Source of the DNA: a virus
Strand: one strand, 5' to 3'
Virus record (IMG/VR): IMGVR_UViG_3300030098_001720
Span: 1-32,406 of that record
DNA: 32,406 nucleotides
Part shown: positions 10,601-19,598 of the stretch, piece by piece
How positions within the stretch are numbered: the stretch's first letter is position 1
Layout of the letters: every line of letters starts with the position of its first letter
Translations under genes and position numbers: made by a program
The notes under the pieces: model-generated
The model's database searches: none
Told to the model about the DNA's origin: nothing
The model's input: only the letters and a program-made list of their open reading frames with translations

Positions 10601-11529
10601 GTTATAAAGGTTTTGAACCATTTGCTGGTTTAATGGGTATAACAGCTGATGTAGTTTATCAAGCTAATCGTGTTGATCAAGCGCCTATTGAAGATTTCTT
10701 TACTAAGATTGCATCTTCTATTAGTATGAATATAACGAATGATACATTCATTCAAGGGTTTGAACCTCTTGTAGGTCTTTTATCTAGAGACGCAAGTGCA
10801 TGGAATAGATTTTGGGCTAGTCAAATAGATTTAACAATACCATTTAAAGGTCCAAGAACTGTATTAAATAACATCATCTCACCTCAGTTAAAAGATGTAA
10901 AGAATGATGTTGGAGAATATTTAAAAAATGCTAATAAATTCTTATTTAGTGGTAGTGAGGATTTACAAGATCTTTTAGATGTTTATACAGGAGATCGTAT
11001 TAAATATTATGATACATTTACACATGCTGTAAATGCTTTCCTACCTACCTTTAAAGCAAATGGAGGTATGGAACCTTGGAGACAATGGTTGTTATCTACA
11101 GGATGGGACGGTCTGCAAAAAGTTAGAAAGAATACATTTACTAAGAAAGACCTAACTGCAGAAGATAGGAAATTTGTTAATAATCATATAGCTAAGAATG
11201 GTAATTTAATTAACCAAATCCAAGACCTTATGATGCAAAGGGATGATTACTGGGAAGATGAATTACAGACTTATGTTAAAGAAAGAGGACTTAAAGATCA
11301 AGCTGATTATCCAATTAAAGATATTTTATTATATAAAAAATTAGATATAATACATGATAGAGCTTTTACAAATGCAATGAGAGCTTTAGAAAGGAAGAAG
11401 TCAGAATACACTGTAGTTGGTAGAGAACTACGCAACAGAGAACGTGAATTAAATAGAGGTGATTATAGTGAAGCATCGCAAACTAACAAACGTATTCAAG
11501 AACTATTAAGAAAAACCCGTAACAAATAA
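7687..11529 (+). CDS. Internal virion protein (gp16-like), large ejection/core protein
   Basis: 1280 residues, matching T7 gp16 (about 1318) in size and position as the last core protein. An AGGAGG at 7673-7678, 8 nt from the ATG, is the strongest ribosome site in the late region. The N-terminus is very acidic, with a Glu-rich helix to about residue 45, followed by Gly/Ala-rich amphipathic helices at about 110-160 (IIPSMLGGGAVVGSAKAA). Further Ala/Gly-rich segments lie near residues 610-660, and Trp/Arg-rich helices extend to a coiled-coil C-terminus. I do not see the N-terminal lytic transglycosylase motif of T7 gp16, so cell-wall cutting, if any, must come from another protein. The core/ejection role is family knowledge; the absence of the muramidase domain is read from the sequence. 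Confidence 0.8.
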   Translation: MNEEEFIVNPALKAQDEWEANRVRLQDEEEAERIENAEAAKQADEEERRKPWTYKIPVYGAIEENVIDPMALGVVDFVSDAVGLVPWLKPIDNWWDNNSPRSKHPAHKLIRDASSVIIPSMLGGGAVVGSAKAATAAMKIPKYAKTLGAVAAYTGVDTGVAMISSHSKTDDNMAATLNNWLGWNIPWATRDSDSPDVRWKKNVFENASLSGAVELLGAAFTFGRKARLFPRDAGAEQAINSRTTQLELFTDPVDASIKPRINARKAAQSIETTEALKADPLGEKGYNAFVNDIGPDAPGKAVVNLEPDPLMAKLDQTRIQNNIGTKNGRMAPVADEAFNRKLMTAIKGSDRARQLDKLFDSISPNFDAIVFDGVQDVKVTAEQMNRSVDNLTQAIFGRDLSFKEFEFIVDDMKSTVFNSNQILDEENWIVASKSFKKAYENIFDPNQMRASAMVAQNAAENVSDLATAARMIGDEADTSRQMELIFKKLNLLSTEVKANEFIVSKAREYKKLKESGDVDGIVRWMNRQGSDFDDYIADIKVKNNKLEQELTTIAKEQPAYLKPFKEIYDATNGKVDDLDKMHKFVEKHIGMIKKGIIDQDPEVPSMIIKGLHAARINGVLGGIAPIRAALGNSTMTVLKPLAAFAGAAVSENRRGLFKRAWYTYNGLSENFQRAFKVMSDEWRLANAHPEEAMMRGRADLRLAQMEKLEYMDSVAEAWRAEGEFGKVAAWNMARGLTWWNKQQFVRYGTNALYAIDGFTNSFMASGMARARAYDEVLHKSKGAMDFDELFDKTQRRLYDEMFDSNGVLTDKAAKFASQEIALNIDNDVVKRFETFLDAVPAAKTLFLFPRTGVNATELAWSFAPMSNLGPAMTRARRVLGAKTGSAKLAALAEHGITPQTGQNMDIAFQSLKAEYIGRQIMGSSVVMGVGIWAMEGNITGSGPQDAAERQRMMRMGWKPWSIKNPVTGEWRSYKGFEPFAGLMGITADVVYQANRVDQAPIEDFFTKIASSISMNITNDTFIQGFEPLVGLLSRDASAWNRFWASQIDLTIPFKGPRTVLNNIISPQLKDVKNDVGEYLKNANKFLFSGSEDLQDLLDVYTGDRIKYYDTFTHAVNAFLPTFKANGGMEPWRQWLLSTGWDGLQKVRKNTFTKKDLTAEDRKFVNNHIAKNGNLINQIQDLMMQRDDYWEDELQTYVKERGLKDQADYPIKDILLYKKLDIIHDRAFTNAMRALERKKSEYTVVGRELRNRERELNRGDYSEASQTNKRIQELLRKTRNK

Positions 11530-11534
11530 GCATT

Positions 11535-13073
11535 ATGGCTACAACTTCAAATTCATACACGGGTAACAACTCCACCACTGATTACTCTTTTACATTTCCA
11601 TATTTAAAAAGTTCCGACATTAAAGTTAGTGTCGATGAAGTGGTTCAATCACTTACAACTCATTACACATTACATAATGCAACAACAATTCGTTTTGGCA
11701 CAGCACCTGCTACTGGCAAAAAGATAAAGATTTATAGAGATACAGCCAGCGCTCAGTTGGCTGCTACCTTCTACCCTGGTTCAGCTATTAGATCCAGTGA
11801 TTTAAATGACAACTATACGCAAAACTTATACGTTACTCAGGAAGCAGAAAATGATTCCACTGAAGCTCTCTCTAACTCTAGGGTGCTTGAAAGTGGCGCT
11901 TATGTTTCTGCTATTACCAAAGCTACTTCCGCAGTAACGACTGCTAATACAGCTTCTACTAATGCATCGAATGCTGTTACTACAGCAAACTCAGCTAGTT
12001 CAACAGCTAGTACAGCATCTACTAATGCTACTAATGCAGTAAATACCGCGAATACAGCCTCCACCAACGCAACCAATGCACTCAGCACAGCAAACACAGC
12101 AAACAGTACAGCCACAACAGCTAACACCACAGCAAGCGCAGCTGATACAAAAGCAGATAATGCTGTCGCGACGGCAAACACAGCTTCGACGAACGCTTCG
12201 AGTGCTGTATCAACAGCCAACACAGCAAGTACCAATGCCACAAATGCTGTTAGTACTGCTAACACGGCTTCAACTAATGCTACTAACGCGGTAAATACAG
12301 CTAATGCTGCTAGTGCTTCTGTGGCTGCAGCTGTGCTTTATACACCAAAAGCTGATAAAGCTGCATTAGAATCTACAGAACCTAGTGAAGATGGGTATTA
12401 TGAAATAGCAGATTCAAGTAATTTAGTTAATGGTACTTGGACTTATAATTCAGTTACTTATACATTAAGTAGTATACCAGCAGGCTTCCAAGGAAGTGCT
12501 GGCTTAACAGTACGTGTATCTTATACACATTCTAGTAAGACTTATGCTTACTCTAGTTACTTTGCTAATGATCCAGAAGAAAGATATATTTCAGATACTA
12601 GAACCTTTGGTCCTACTGTAACTTATACAGTTAAAGTAGCTTCAAAGACATCTTTACATAGATATAATGGTTCAGGTTCTTCTAGTGGATTTACCATTGA
12701 TAATCAGATGGCTCCATTCTTAGAACTTAACCCAGGAATGACATATAAATTTGATCAGGCAGATAGTTCTAATTCTGGTCACCCACTTGCTTTCTATGAA
12801 GTGGCAGATAAATCTACAGGATATACTACAGGGGTAACTTCTAGTGGAACACCTGGTAATGCAGGTGCTTATACACAAATAGTTACATCTGATACTATAC
12901 CTACAATTCTACACTACCAATGTTCTAACCATGCTTACATGGGAAATGCAATGCAATGTAACACTGCATTCGATAGAACAGCTCACCAAATTATTGATGC
13001 TGGTAACTTTGACAATGGTACAAGTACAGCAGCACTTTCAAACACTTATGATGGAGGCAATTTCGATAGCTAA
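11535..13073 (+). CDS. Tail fibre with gp17-type N-terminus, repeat shaft and possible cupredoxin-like tip
   Basis: 512 residues. The first ~110 (YTGNNSTTDYSFTFPYLKSSD, then FGTAPATGKKIKIYRD and SSDLNDNYTQNLYVTQEAEND) match the T7 gp17 N-terminal domain that attaches fibres to the tail. Residues about 130-265 are built from 14-residue units of the type TANTASTNATNAVS, giving a low-complexity trimeric shaft. The C-terminal part has the pattern TYKFDQADSSNSGHPLAFYEVA, then LHYQCSNHAYMGNAM, with His416, Cys463, His466 and Met469 in the order of a type-1 copper (cupredoxin) site. Pfam-style proof is lacking. The stop overlaps the next gene's ATG by one base. Attachment and shaft roles are well supported; metal binding is an inference. 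Confidence 0.85.
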   Translation: MATTSNSYTGNNSTTDYSFTFPYLKSSDIKVSVDEVVQSLTTHYTLHNATTIRFGTAPATGKKIKIYRDTASAQLAATFYPGSAIRSSDLNDNYTQNLYVTQEAENDSTEALSNSRVLESGAYVSAITKATSAVTTANTASTNASNAVTTANSASSTASTASTNATNAVNTANTASTNATNALSTANTANSTATTANTTASAADTKADNAVATANTASTNASSAVSTANTASTNATNAVSTANTASTNATNAVNTANAASASVAAAVLYTPKADKAALESTEPSEDGYYEIADSSNLVNGTWTYNSVTYTLSSIPAGFQGSAGLTVRVSYTHSSKTYAYSSYFANDPEERYISDTRTFGPTVTYTVKVASKTSLHRYNGSGSSSGFTIDNQMAPFLELNPGMTYKFDQADSSNSGHPLAFYEVADKSTGYTTGVTSSGTPGNAGAYTQIVTSDTIPTILHYQCSNHAYMGNAMQCNTAFDRTAHQIIDAGNFDNGTSTAALSNTYDGGNFDS

Positions 13074-14068
13074 TGGGAACACCAGCAACTAGAACACCTG
13101 TTCGTATTGGACGGGGTACATATTCAAATCTAAACTCAAGTAAGGCTGACATCCTTGAAGGTGAGGTCGTATACGCAACCGACCAAAATAAATTATATGT
13201 CAAAGAAGGATCAAACCTTGAAACTGTACAAGTAGATGTAAGCACTTATGCAGCTAAAGCTGGTGATACATTTACTGGTGATATTATCATAGACAACCAG
13301 AAAGAACTAAGGTTCGAAGAAGCGACGGGTAATGGTAACAATTACGTAGGATTTGAAGCACCAGCTACTTTAAGTGGTGATCAGATATGGGTACTACCTA
13401 CAGCTGATGGGTCTGCTAACCAACTTTTGAAAACAGATGGTAGTGGTAACTTAGGATGGGCAACTGATAGCACAACAGATGCTACAAAGATGCCTCTAGC
13501 AGGAGGTACTTTCACTGGTGATGTGTCATTAGATAATCAGAAAGATCTGAGGTTTGAAGAAGCAACAGCTAATGGTGATCATTATGTAGCTTTCCAAGCA
13601 CCAGCTTCTATAGCTTCTAATGTTACATGGACTCTACCTACTGCTGATAGCTCAGGATCACAAGCTCTTGTATCTAATGGTAGTGGAACACTTTCATGGT
13701 CTACCACTGGAGATGCAACCTTAGCAGGTGATAATACTTGGACAGGTGCTCAACGTGGACAAGTAACTGGACTAACTTCAGCAACAACTATTACAATTGA
13801 TATGAGCACCACGAATAATCATTCAGTTACTCTAGCTCATAATACTACATTTGCTAACCCTTCTAACCAAGTAGCAGGTCAATCAGGTTCTATCTTTATT
13901 ACACAAGATGGTACAGGTTCTAGAACTGCATCTTGGGCGGCTAACTGGAAATGGAAAGGCGGAACCGCACCAACTCTCTCAACAACTGCAGCCGCTGTAG
14001 ATCGTGTAGACTACATCATAGCAGCTTCTGGTAGTATACATGCGGTGGCAACTCTTGATGTGAAATAA
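13073..14068 (+). CDS. Tail fibre-associated protein with two tandem repeats
   Basis: 331 residues. The N-terminus (RIGRGTYSNLNSSKADILEGEVVYATDQNKLYVKEG) is typical of fibre-like phage proteins. Two tandem units of about 75 residues follow, each of the form G.TFTGD...DNQK.LRFEEAT.NG..YV.F.AP......W.LPTADGS......SNGSG.L.W.T (about 63-140 and 142-215). The C-terminal 110 residues are a Thr/Ser/Gly-rich beta domain with a Trp-rich stretch (TASWAANWKWKGG). The gene sits between the fibre and the large adhesin with 0-1 nt gaps, so it is probably a fibre or tip component. The receptor is unknown. The internal duplication is visible in the protein. Confidence 0.75.
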   Translation: MGTPATRTPVRIGRGTYSNLNSSKADILEGEVVYATDQNKLYVKEGSNLETVQVDVSTYAAKAGDTFTGDIIIDNQKELRFEEATGNGNNYVGFEAPATLSGDQIWVLPTADGSANQLLKTDGSGNLGWATDSTTDATKMPLAGGTFTGDVSLDNQKDLRFEEATANGDHYVAFQAPASIASNVTWTLPTADSSGSQALVSNGSGTLSWSTTGDATLAGDNTWTGAQRGQVTGLTSATTITIDMSTTNNHSVTLAHNTTFANPSNQVAGQSGSIFITQDGTGSRTASWAANWKWKGGTAPTLSTTAAAVDRVDYIIAASGSIHAVATLDVK

Positions 14069-14069
14069 G

Positions 14070-17000
14070 ATGGCAGTACTAACTAACACGATGATGCAGG
14101 GTACTGCTGCAATTTCAGATGATGCCTATCAAATTGAGAAGAGCCTACGGTTTGATGAAGGTGATCAAGCCCATCTTTTAAAGACTATTGGTACTAAAGG
14201 TAATAGAAGAACTTGGACGTGGGCGGCTTGGGTTAAACGTTGGGATATAGGAAACAGATCAACCTTATTTAGTTGTGGAGATGGTCAAAGTGATACTGGC
14301 TGGTTAGGTATTGAAATAGAAACCAGTAATAAATTAAGAGTTTCAGGATGGAATACTCTTTATAGAGAAACAAATAGATTGTTTCGTGATCCATCAGCTT
14401 GGTTTCACGTAGTATTAGCTTGGGATACAACTCAAGCAACTGCTAGTGAAAGAGTTAAATTTTATGTTAACGGGAAACTAGAAACTTCATTTGGTACTTC
14501 TAATGATCCATCTCAAAATGCTGAACATTCAGTAAACGAAGGTTACAAACCACATCGAATAGGAGGTATTGATCCTGCTGGTGTTAATAACACAATGAGT
14601 AATTTTTATCTTGCAGATAATTACTTTATTGACGGATTAGCCCTGTCCCCAGCAGCGTTTGGAGAATTTTCGAGTGCTGGAGTCTTCAATCCAAAAGAGT
14701 TTGCTTTAGCAGCTCCCAACGATGGGACTACGTGGAGTGACGAAGTAACTGGAAATGAACATCCCTCTAGTACAATTCATCCGCCTAAAGCATTTGATGG
14801 TGATCTAAGTTCATATTCTTCTCCTGGTGGAAATGGTTCACATACCTGGACTCCTTCAGGTGGCATGGATGTTAATTACTCTTTAAGGTTATACGCAAGA
14901 AGAGAACAATCAAATGACAATATTACCGTTACATTTACAGATGGTTCAACTTTTACTGACTTTACAGGAGACAATACTGCCCGCTGGTACGACATAACTG
15001 GAGCAAATGGAAAAACTATTCAAACAATTGTATATAACCATCCAAGCGGAATTAGTGCTTCGGCTCTTTATGCAGTTGAGGTTGACGGTGTAATACTTGT
15101 TGACGGAAAAAAAGACCCAACGACTAGATCGAACCCGAATAATGGTACCGAATGGAGTTCTGGTACTACAAGTGGTGCAACACACAGTTCAAATGATGCT
15201 CAAGCACAGGCTTTTGATGGAGATTTTAATTCAGGCTGGCTTGCTGATGGCGGAAGTACATCAACATTAACTCTACCAACGAAAATACAAATCAATTCAC
15301 AGTTAGAAATATTAGTAAGAAAAGATACTGGTGCTCCTAGTAATGGAGTTAAACCAACTCTTGAAACTGCGGGGCAAATAACAAACGTTGAACCATCTAC
15401 AACAAATGAAGATCATTGGCTTACATTCTGGACATCGACTGGATCTTCTGATTACTTAACTGCTATTCAAACTGATGCCACTGCTGATGATAAAAGAAAT
15501 GTAATTAGAGCTATAAAGATTGACGGCCACCTAGTTCTTGATAATTCCGTAGACAATAGTTTCCACTTGAAATTCAATGATACGTCGAGTAATGCAAGGC
15601 TAGGTATATCCTCACTAAATAGAGGAACAATAATTTCTGATGCAGATGCAAAAGCCAAACCTATACATGTAACTACTGATGATTATGGAGAGACAAAAGG
15701 GTCTGGATATAACACTGATGCACATAAAACTAAGCTGCAAATTGCCATGCCTTTTAATGATCTAACGGATCATTCTGAGGATATTATAGGTTCTGGTAGT
15801 GCAGCAGGTATAACAAATACTGGTGTTGTAACTTCTACGGCTCAATCTAGATTCTATGGTACATCTGCGTTTTTTGATGGTTCATCTTATATCACTATTG
15901 ATCAGAGTGAAAATATACACGATTTAAAAAATAATTGGACTATAGAAGCTTGGGTTTATTGGACTTCTGATAATTATAACTCTGGTTATTCTCAAACTGT
16001 TATTGGCTGCTATGGCAATTCTAATGGTACTTACGGCTGGAGTCTTTGTACTGGCGGATCAGCAAATAAAACTCTAGTTTTTAACTATAGAAAAAGTGGT
16101 GAATCTAATGGAACTAATTATGGTTTAGGTGATAACACTGATCTACCTTTTAATACTTGGACTCATCTTGCCGTAACTGGTTTTGACGATGGAGGTACAG
16201 AGGTATATAGATTCTTTATTAATGGTATTTTAAACGATACTCATAGTTTTGCTGATCAAATACATACAGGTGGGACAGTTCGTATCGGAGATAACGGAAA
16301 TGCTAATGGATACCAATGGAATGGATATATACAGGATCTTAGAGTATATCAACATGCTGCAACTAGTAGCGATGCTCAACTTGCTTGTAAGTACACCTCT
16401 AATTTCACACCACCAACCAGGAACGATTGGAATGTAAATAATTTAACTACAGGCGTAGATTCTACACTCCCACAAGGTACAACAGTTACAATAACTGGTT
16501 GGGATGATGAACATGAAAATATTAGGGATGGTGATATAAATACTTCTGCTAGTGGTTATAATGGCGGTGCACCTGGTACTGTTACATTCTCTCCTGCTAT
16601 ACCAAATGTAATTAAAGTTAGATTATACTCTCAACCTTATAAACATTACCTTAATGGTACAGACGTAAGTAGTACTGCTGGTACTTCATCAGGAAACCCA
16701 GGGTGGTATACCTTATATGATAATTCTTCTACAGCAATTAATTTAACTAGCTGTGGCAACGCATATACCAACGGAACTCAAAGTGTCGATTTAAGAGCGA
16801 TAGAAATTAATGGAGTAATTCAAAAATGGGGTGATGAACATGAACAAGATGTTCTAAATGATACGCCTACTAATTATGAATCAGGCGGCACCGCTCACGG
16901 AAACTTCTCAACTTGGAATCCTTTAACATTAAGAGATGGTAATACATACGGCGCAACTAGTGATGTCTATACTAAGCAAGGTAACCTAGAATTTGTAACA

Positions 17001-18557
17001 GCAAACTCTAATAATTCTAGAGTTGTATCTACAATGCCAGTTAGTTCTGGTAAGTACTATTGTGAAATATCATTTAAAGGTACAAAATCTTCTAGCTTTA
17101 ACTGGGCTTATGTAGGAATAATACCTACAGAAAGTTATCAGGTTTATCAACAATACGGTAATGATATTTTTAGAGCGAAAGATGCTTTAGGTATTCATTC
17201 GGATAAAAGTACAACCAAAGGATTTAAAGGCGATGGAACTTTAGGAGGTGGTGGTACTGATACCACAATAGGTAGCTCATCAGGTTATGACGAAAATGAT
17301 GTAATTGGTATAGCTATTGATTGCGATACTCCTGCGGTAACTTTTTATAAAAACGGTACTACCTTTGGTACTTATCCGCATTCAATGCCTTCCGGTAAGG
17401 AATGGTTAATCTATGCTATTGATTGGGCTAATGGAGCTGATATTACTTCTTACATATTAAATACAGGTCAAAGACCCTTTTTATATACTCCTCCAACTGG
17501 ATTTAAAGCTATATGTACACAAAACCTTCCCGATTTATTCTCAGGTGATAATTTAAATGATCCTAGCAAGTACTTTGATGTCCTTACTTATGTAGGAACA
17601 GGAGCTTCTCAAACTATAAAAGGTCTTTCCTTTGAACCTGATTTTGTTTGGATAAAACAAAGGAGTGGAACTCGAAGCCATATCCTCTTTGACAAGACAA
17701 GAGGTGTAGGTAAATCATTAAGGTCTGAAGGAAATTATGCTGAATTAGATGATCCGAATTCTCTAACTGCATTCAACTCAGATGGTTTTACTGTTGGCAC
17801 TGAAGATAGAGCTAATAACAGCAGTCATACATATGTAGGTTGGTGCTGGGATGCTGGCACAGCCGCAGCAACAGCGTCAACAGATGGAAGTCTTACACCA
17901 AGCGCTCAATGGGTAAATAATACGGCTGGTTTTAGTATTACGAAATGGTCAGGAAGTAATACTGCTCAACACACCATTGGTCATGGGTTAAACGCTAAAC
18001 CTGACTTGATGATTTTCAAAAACACTAACCAAACAGCTAACTGGCATGTATACCACTCTGCACTTGGTGCAGAAAAAGTACTCAGATTGAACCTCAACAA
18101 TGCAGAACTTGATGACGCTGGTTTCTTCCACGATATAGAGCCTACAAATACCGTATTTACGACTGGAGAATGGGGTATTTGGGATTCAGGTTATGACTCG
18201 GTTTGTTTCGCGTGGACTTCAATTCCTGGGTTTAGTGCGTTTGGATCGTATACTGGAAATGGTAGTACTGATGGTCCATTTATATATACAGGTTTCAAAC
18301 CGAAATACATAATGATTAAAAGAACTGATGCTGCTGGCGGATGGGTTGTATTGGATACAGAAAGAGATAACAATAATCCTACGAATCTTGCTTTATACAT
18401 TGAAACTAGTAATGCAGAAGCCGACTGGGACTTTGTCGATACATTATCTAATGGATTTAAACACAGACAGAATGGTTCTTATCATAATGCAAGTGATGCT
18501 ACTCATGTATGGTTAGCATTTGCCGAGCACCCTTTTAAAACAAGTAGAGCACGTTAG
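14070..18557 (+). CDS. Giant modular tail adhesin with LamG/concanavalin-like and SPRY-like domains
   Basis: 1495 residues. Reading in order: a concanavalin/LamG-like domain at about 47-210 (RTWTWAAWVKRWD ... VKFYVNGKLETSF); two discoidin-like modules at about 227-347 and 367-492, each with an AFDGD motif and ending in a VDG/IDGH strand. A second LamG domain at about 620-780 (NNWTIEAWVYW ... YRFFINGIL) is followed by a third discoidin-like module at about 803-920. An SPRY-like domain at about 995-1137 (KYYCEISFKG ... IGIAIDCDTPAVTFYKNG) comes next. The last 320 residues hold three copies of a unit with a GL.F.PDFVWIK core. These folds bind sugars or proteins in other systems, so this is a strong candidate receptor-binding protein. 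Domain names are by eye. Confidence 0.8.
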   Translation: MAVLTNTMMQGTAAISDDAYQIEKSLRFDEGDQAHLLKTIGTKGNRRTWTWAAWVKRWDIGNRSTLFSCGDGQSDTGWLGIEIETSNKLRVSGWNTLYRETNRLFRDPSAWFHVVLAWDTTQATASERVKFYVNGKLETSFGTSNDPSQNAEHSVNEGYKPHRIGGIDPAGVNNTMSNFYLADNYFIDGLALSPAAFGEFSSAGVFNPKEFALAAPNDGTTWSDEVTGNEHPSSTIHPPKAFDGDLSSYSSPGGNGSHTWTPSGGMDVNYSLRLYARREQSNDNITVTFTDGSTFTDFTGDNTARWYDITGANGKTIQTIVYNHPSGISASALYAVEVDGVILVDGKKDPTTRSNPNNGTEWSSGTTSGATHSSNDAQAQAFDGDFNSGWLADGGSTSTLTLPTKIQINSQLEILVRKDTGAPSNGVKPTLETAGQITNVEPSTTNEDHWLTFWTSTGSSDYLTAIQTDATADDKRNVIRAIKIDGHLVLDNSVDNSFHLKFNDTSSNARLGISSLNRGTIISDADAKAKPIHVTTDDYGETKGSGYNTDAHKTKLQIAMPFNDLTDHSEDIIGSGSAAGITNTGVVTSTAQSRFYGTSAFFDGSSYITIDQSENIHDLKNNWTIEAWVYWTSDNYNSGYSQTVIGCYGNSNGTYGWSLCTGGSANKTLVFNYRKSGESNGTNYGLGDNTDLPFNTWTHLAVTGFDDGGTEVYRFFINGILNDTHSFADQIHTGGTVRIGDNGNANGYQWNGYIQDLRVYQHAATSSDAQLACKYTSNFTPPTRNDWNVNNLTTGVDSTLPQGTTVTITGWDDEHENIRDGDINTSASGYNGGAPGTVTFSPAIPNVIKVRLYSQPYKHYLNGTDVSSTAGTSSGNPGWYTLYDNSSTAINLTSCGNAYTNGTQSVDLRAIEINGVIQKWGDEHEQDVLNDTPTNYESGGTAHGNFSTWNPLTLRDGNTYGATSDVYTKQGNLEFVTANSNNSRVVSTMPVSSGKYYCEISFKGTKSSSFNWAYVGIIPTESYQVYQQYGNDIFRAKDALGIHSDKSTTKGFKGDGTLGGGGTDTTIGSSSGYDENDVIGIAIDCDTPAVTFYKNGTTFGTYPHSMPSGKEWLIYAIDWANGADITSYILNTGQRPFLYTPPTGFKAICTQNLPDLFSGDNLNDPSKYFDVLTYVGTGASQTIKGLSFEPDFVWIKQRSGTRSHILFDKTRGVGKSLRSEGNYAELDDPNSLTAFNSDGFTVGTEDRANNSSHTYVGWCWDAGTAAATASTDGSLTPSAQWVNNTAGFSITKWSGSNTAQHTIGHGLNAKPDLMIFKNTNQTANWHVYHSALGAEKVLRLNLNNAELDDAGFFHDIEPTNTVFTTGEWGIWDSGYDSVCFAWTSIPGFSAFGSYTGNGSTDGPFIYTGFKPKYIMIKRTDAAGGWVVLDTERDNNNPTNLALYIETSNAEADWDFVDTLSNGFKHRQNGSYHNASDATHVWLAFAEHPFKTSRAR

Positions 18558-18564
18558 TTAACTT

Positions 18565-19167
18565 ATGGGATACAAATTAAATGGAATGCCTCTATCTTTA
18601 GATGTAGCATTCACAGACGCAAAAGGAACTCAATATCCTGCTAACTGGTTACGGAATAGTACAGCTGCTAGTCGTGCGGCTGTAGCTAATACAGGTATAA
18701 CTTGGGAAGCAGGACCGCCTTGGTATGACCAACGGTTTTATTGGAGTCCAACTAAACCTAAAGACTTAGCAACTTTAAAGTCTTTATGGGTTCAAAAACA
18801 AAAAGATATAGCTAATTCATTATTAGCTCCTACTGATTGGAAAGTAATCAGAGCTGCTGAAGGCGGTACTGCTGTACCGTCTGCAGATAAGACCTATCGT
18901 GCGAATGTTCGTACACAATGTGGTCTACGTGAAGCAACTATCAATGCCTGTGCTGATGTAGATAAGTTATGTGCCACAATAACTGGCACCTTAGCTCCTA
19001 CAATTGCAGGTACAGCTTCTAATGGTGCAACAGAGAAATTTGATACTTCTAAAGAAGTTCTTGTAGACGGAAAGTCTCAAGATCCTAAAGTTTATGAATC
19101 ATTTGACCCTAAACAGTATAACGATATCGCTAACCCTGACCTATTAGAAGATTGGCCGGCCAAATAG
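18565..19167 (+). CDS. Tail fibre assembly chaperone-like protein
   Basis: 200 residues. The segment QYPANWLRNSTAASRAAVANTGITW at the N-terminus and LLAPTDWKVIRAAEGGTAVP (about 91-110), then YRANVRTQCGLREATINAC, match the common phage tail assembly chaperone pattern of LxxTDWxVIRxxExG followed by a YRxxVR helix. Such proteins help fold or trimerise fibres, which fits its place directly after three fibre/adhesin genes. The C-terminal 60 residues are Asp/Lys-rich and less conserved in appearance. Its end overlaps the next gene, which starts at a TTG, by 16 nt. Whether it stays in the virion is unknown. Confidence 0.65.
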   Translation: MGYKLNGMPLSLDVAFTDAKGTQYPANWLRNSTAASRAAVANTGITWEAGPPWYDQRFYWSPTKPKDLATLKSLWVQKQKDIANSLLAPTDWKVIRAAEGGTAVPSADKTYRANVRTQCGLREATINACADVDKLCATITGTLAPTIAGTASNGATEKFDTSKEVLVDGKSQDPKVYESFDPKQYNDIANPDLLEDWPAK

Positions 19168-19598
19168 GTCCACCGACAATACCTTCTATAAACCTACCTA
19201 ATCAGATACTTCCAAATCCGCCTCCACTACCACGTCCAGTTTTGGATCAACCAAAGGCGGATTTACCTTCTTACAAACCAATGTTAGTTCCATCAAAAGA
19301 GTTGATGACGTTAGAAGGTACTAAATCTGAAGAGGAAGAAAAGAATGAAGGTAAGCCAGTCTCGAAAGATTTAAAGAAAGTCACCATTCCTTGGACTAAC
19401 TATGAAATGACAGTTCCAAGAGAAGAGATATTAGGAGCTGCCTCTATTAGTGCAGTTGTTTCTGTAGCTACCACCTTGGTTGCAACTTCCGTGTTGAAAT
19501 ACGCTACAAAAATAGTCAAACCTGTAGTACAACAATTTCTCTCAAGAATATATAAGAAATTCACCAATGGAAGAAAAACCGAAGAACCTTCTACATAA
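19152..19598 (+). CDS. Proline-rich virion-type protein with one membrane-like segment
   Basis: 148 residues from a TTG start (19152) that lies inside the end of the previous gene; no in-frame ATG occurs before about residue 45, and the Pro-rich N-terminus looks genuine. Residues 7-50 are Pro/Asn/Ile-rich (GPPTIPSINLPNQ, NPPPLPRPVLDQP), then come a charged linker and a KKVTIPWTNYEMTVPREE motif. A hydrophobic Ala/Val/Thr helix at about 96-116 follows, and the C-terminus is basic. Cyanophage structural proteins I know of share this Pro-rich plus helix plan, so a minor virion protein is likely, but no exact function is claimed. It overlaps the next gene by 32 nt. Confidence 0.62.
   Translation: MAGQIGPPTIPSINLPNQILPNPPPLPRPVLDQPKADLPSYKPMLVPSKELMTLEGTKSEEEEKNEGKPVSKDLKKVTIPWTNYEMTVPREEILGAASISAVVSVATTLVATSVLKYATKIVKPVVQQFLSRIYKKFTNGRKTEEPST

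Noticed and set aside
11900-12265. Long - strand frame of Ala/Val/Leu-rich repeats, looking like a membrane protein
   Set aside because: It is the reverse frame of the 14-residue repeat region of the tail fibre; the hydrophobic look comes from the repeat codons read backwards.
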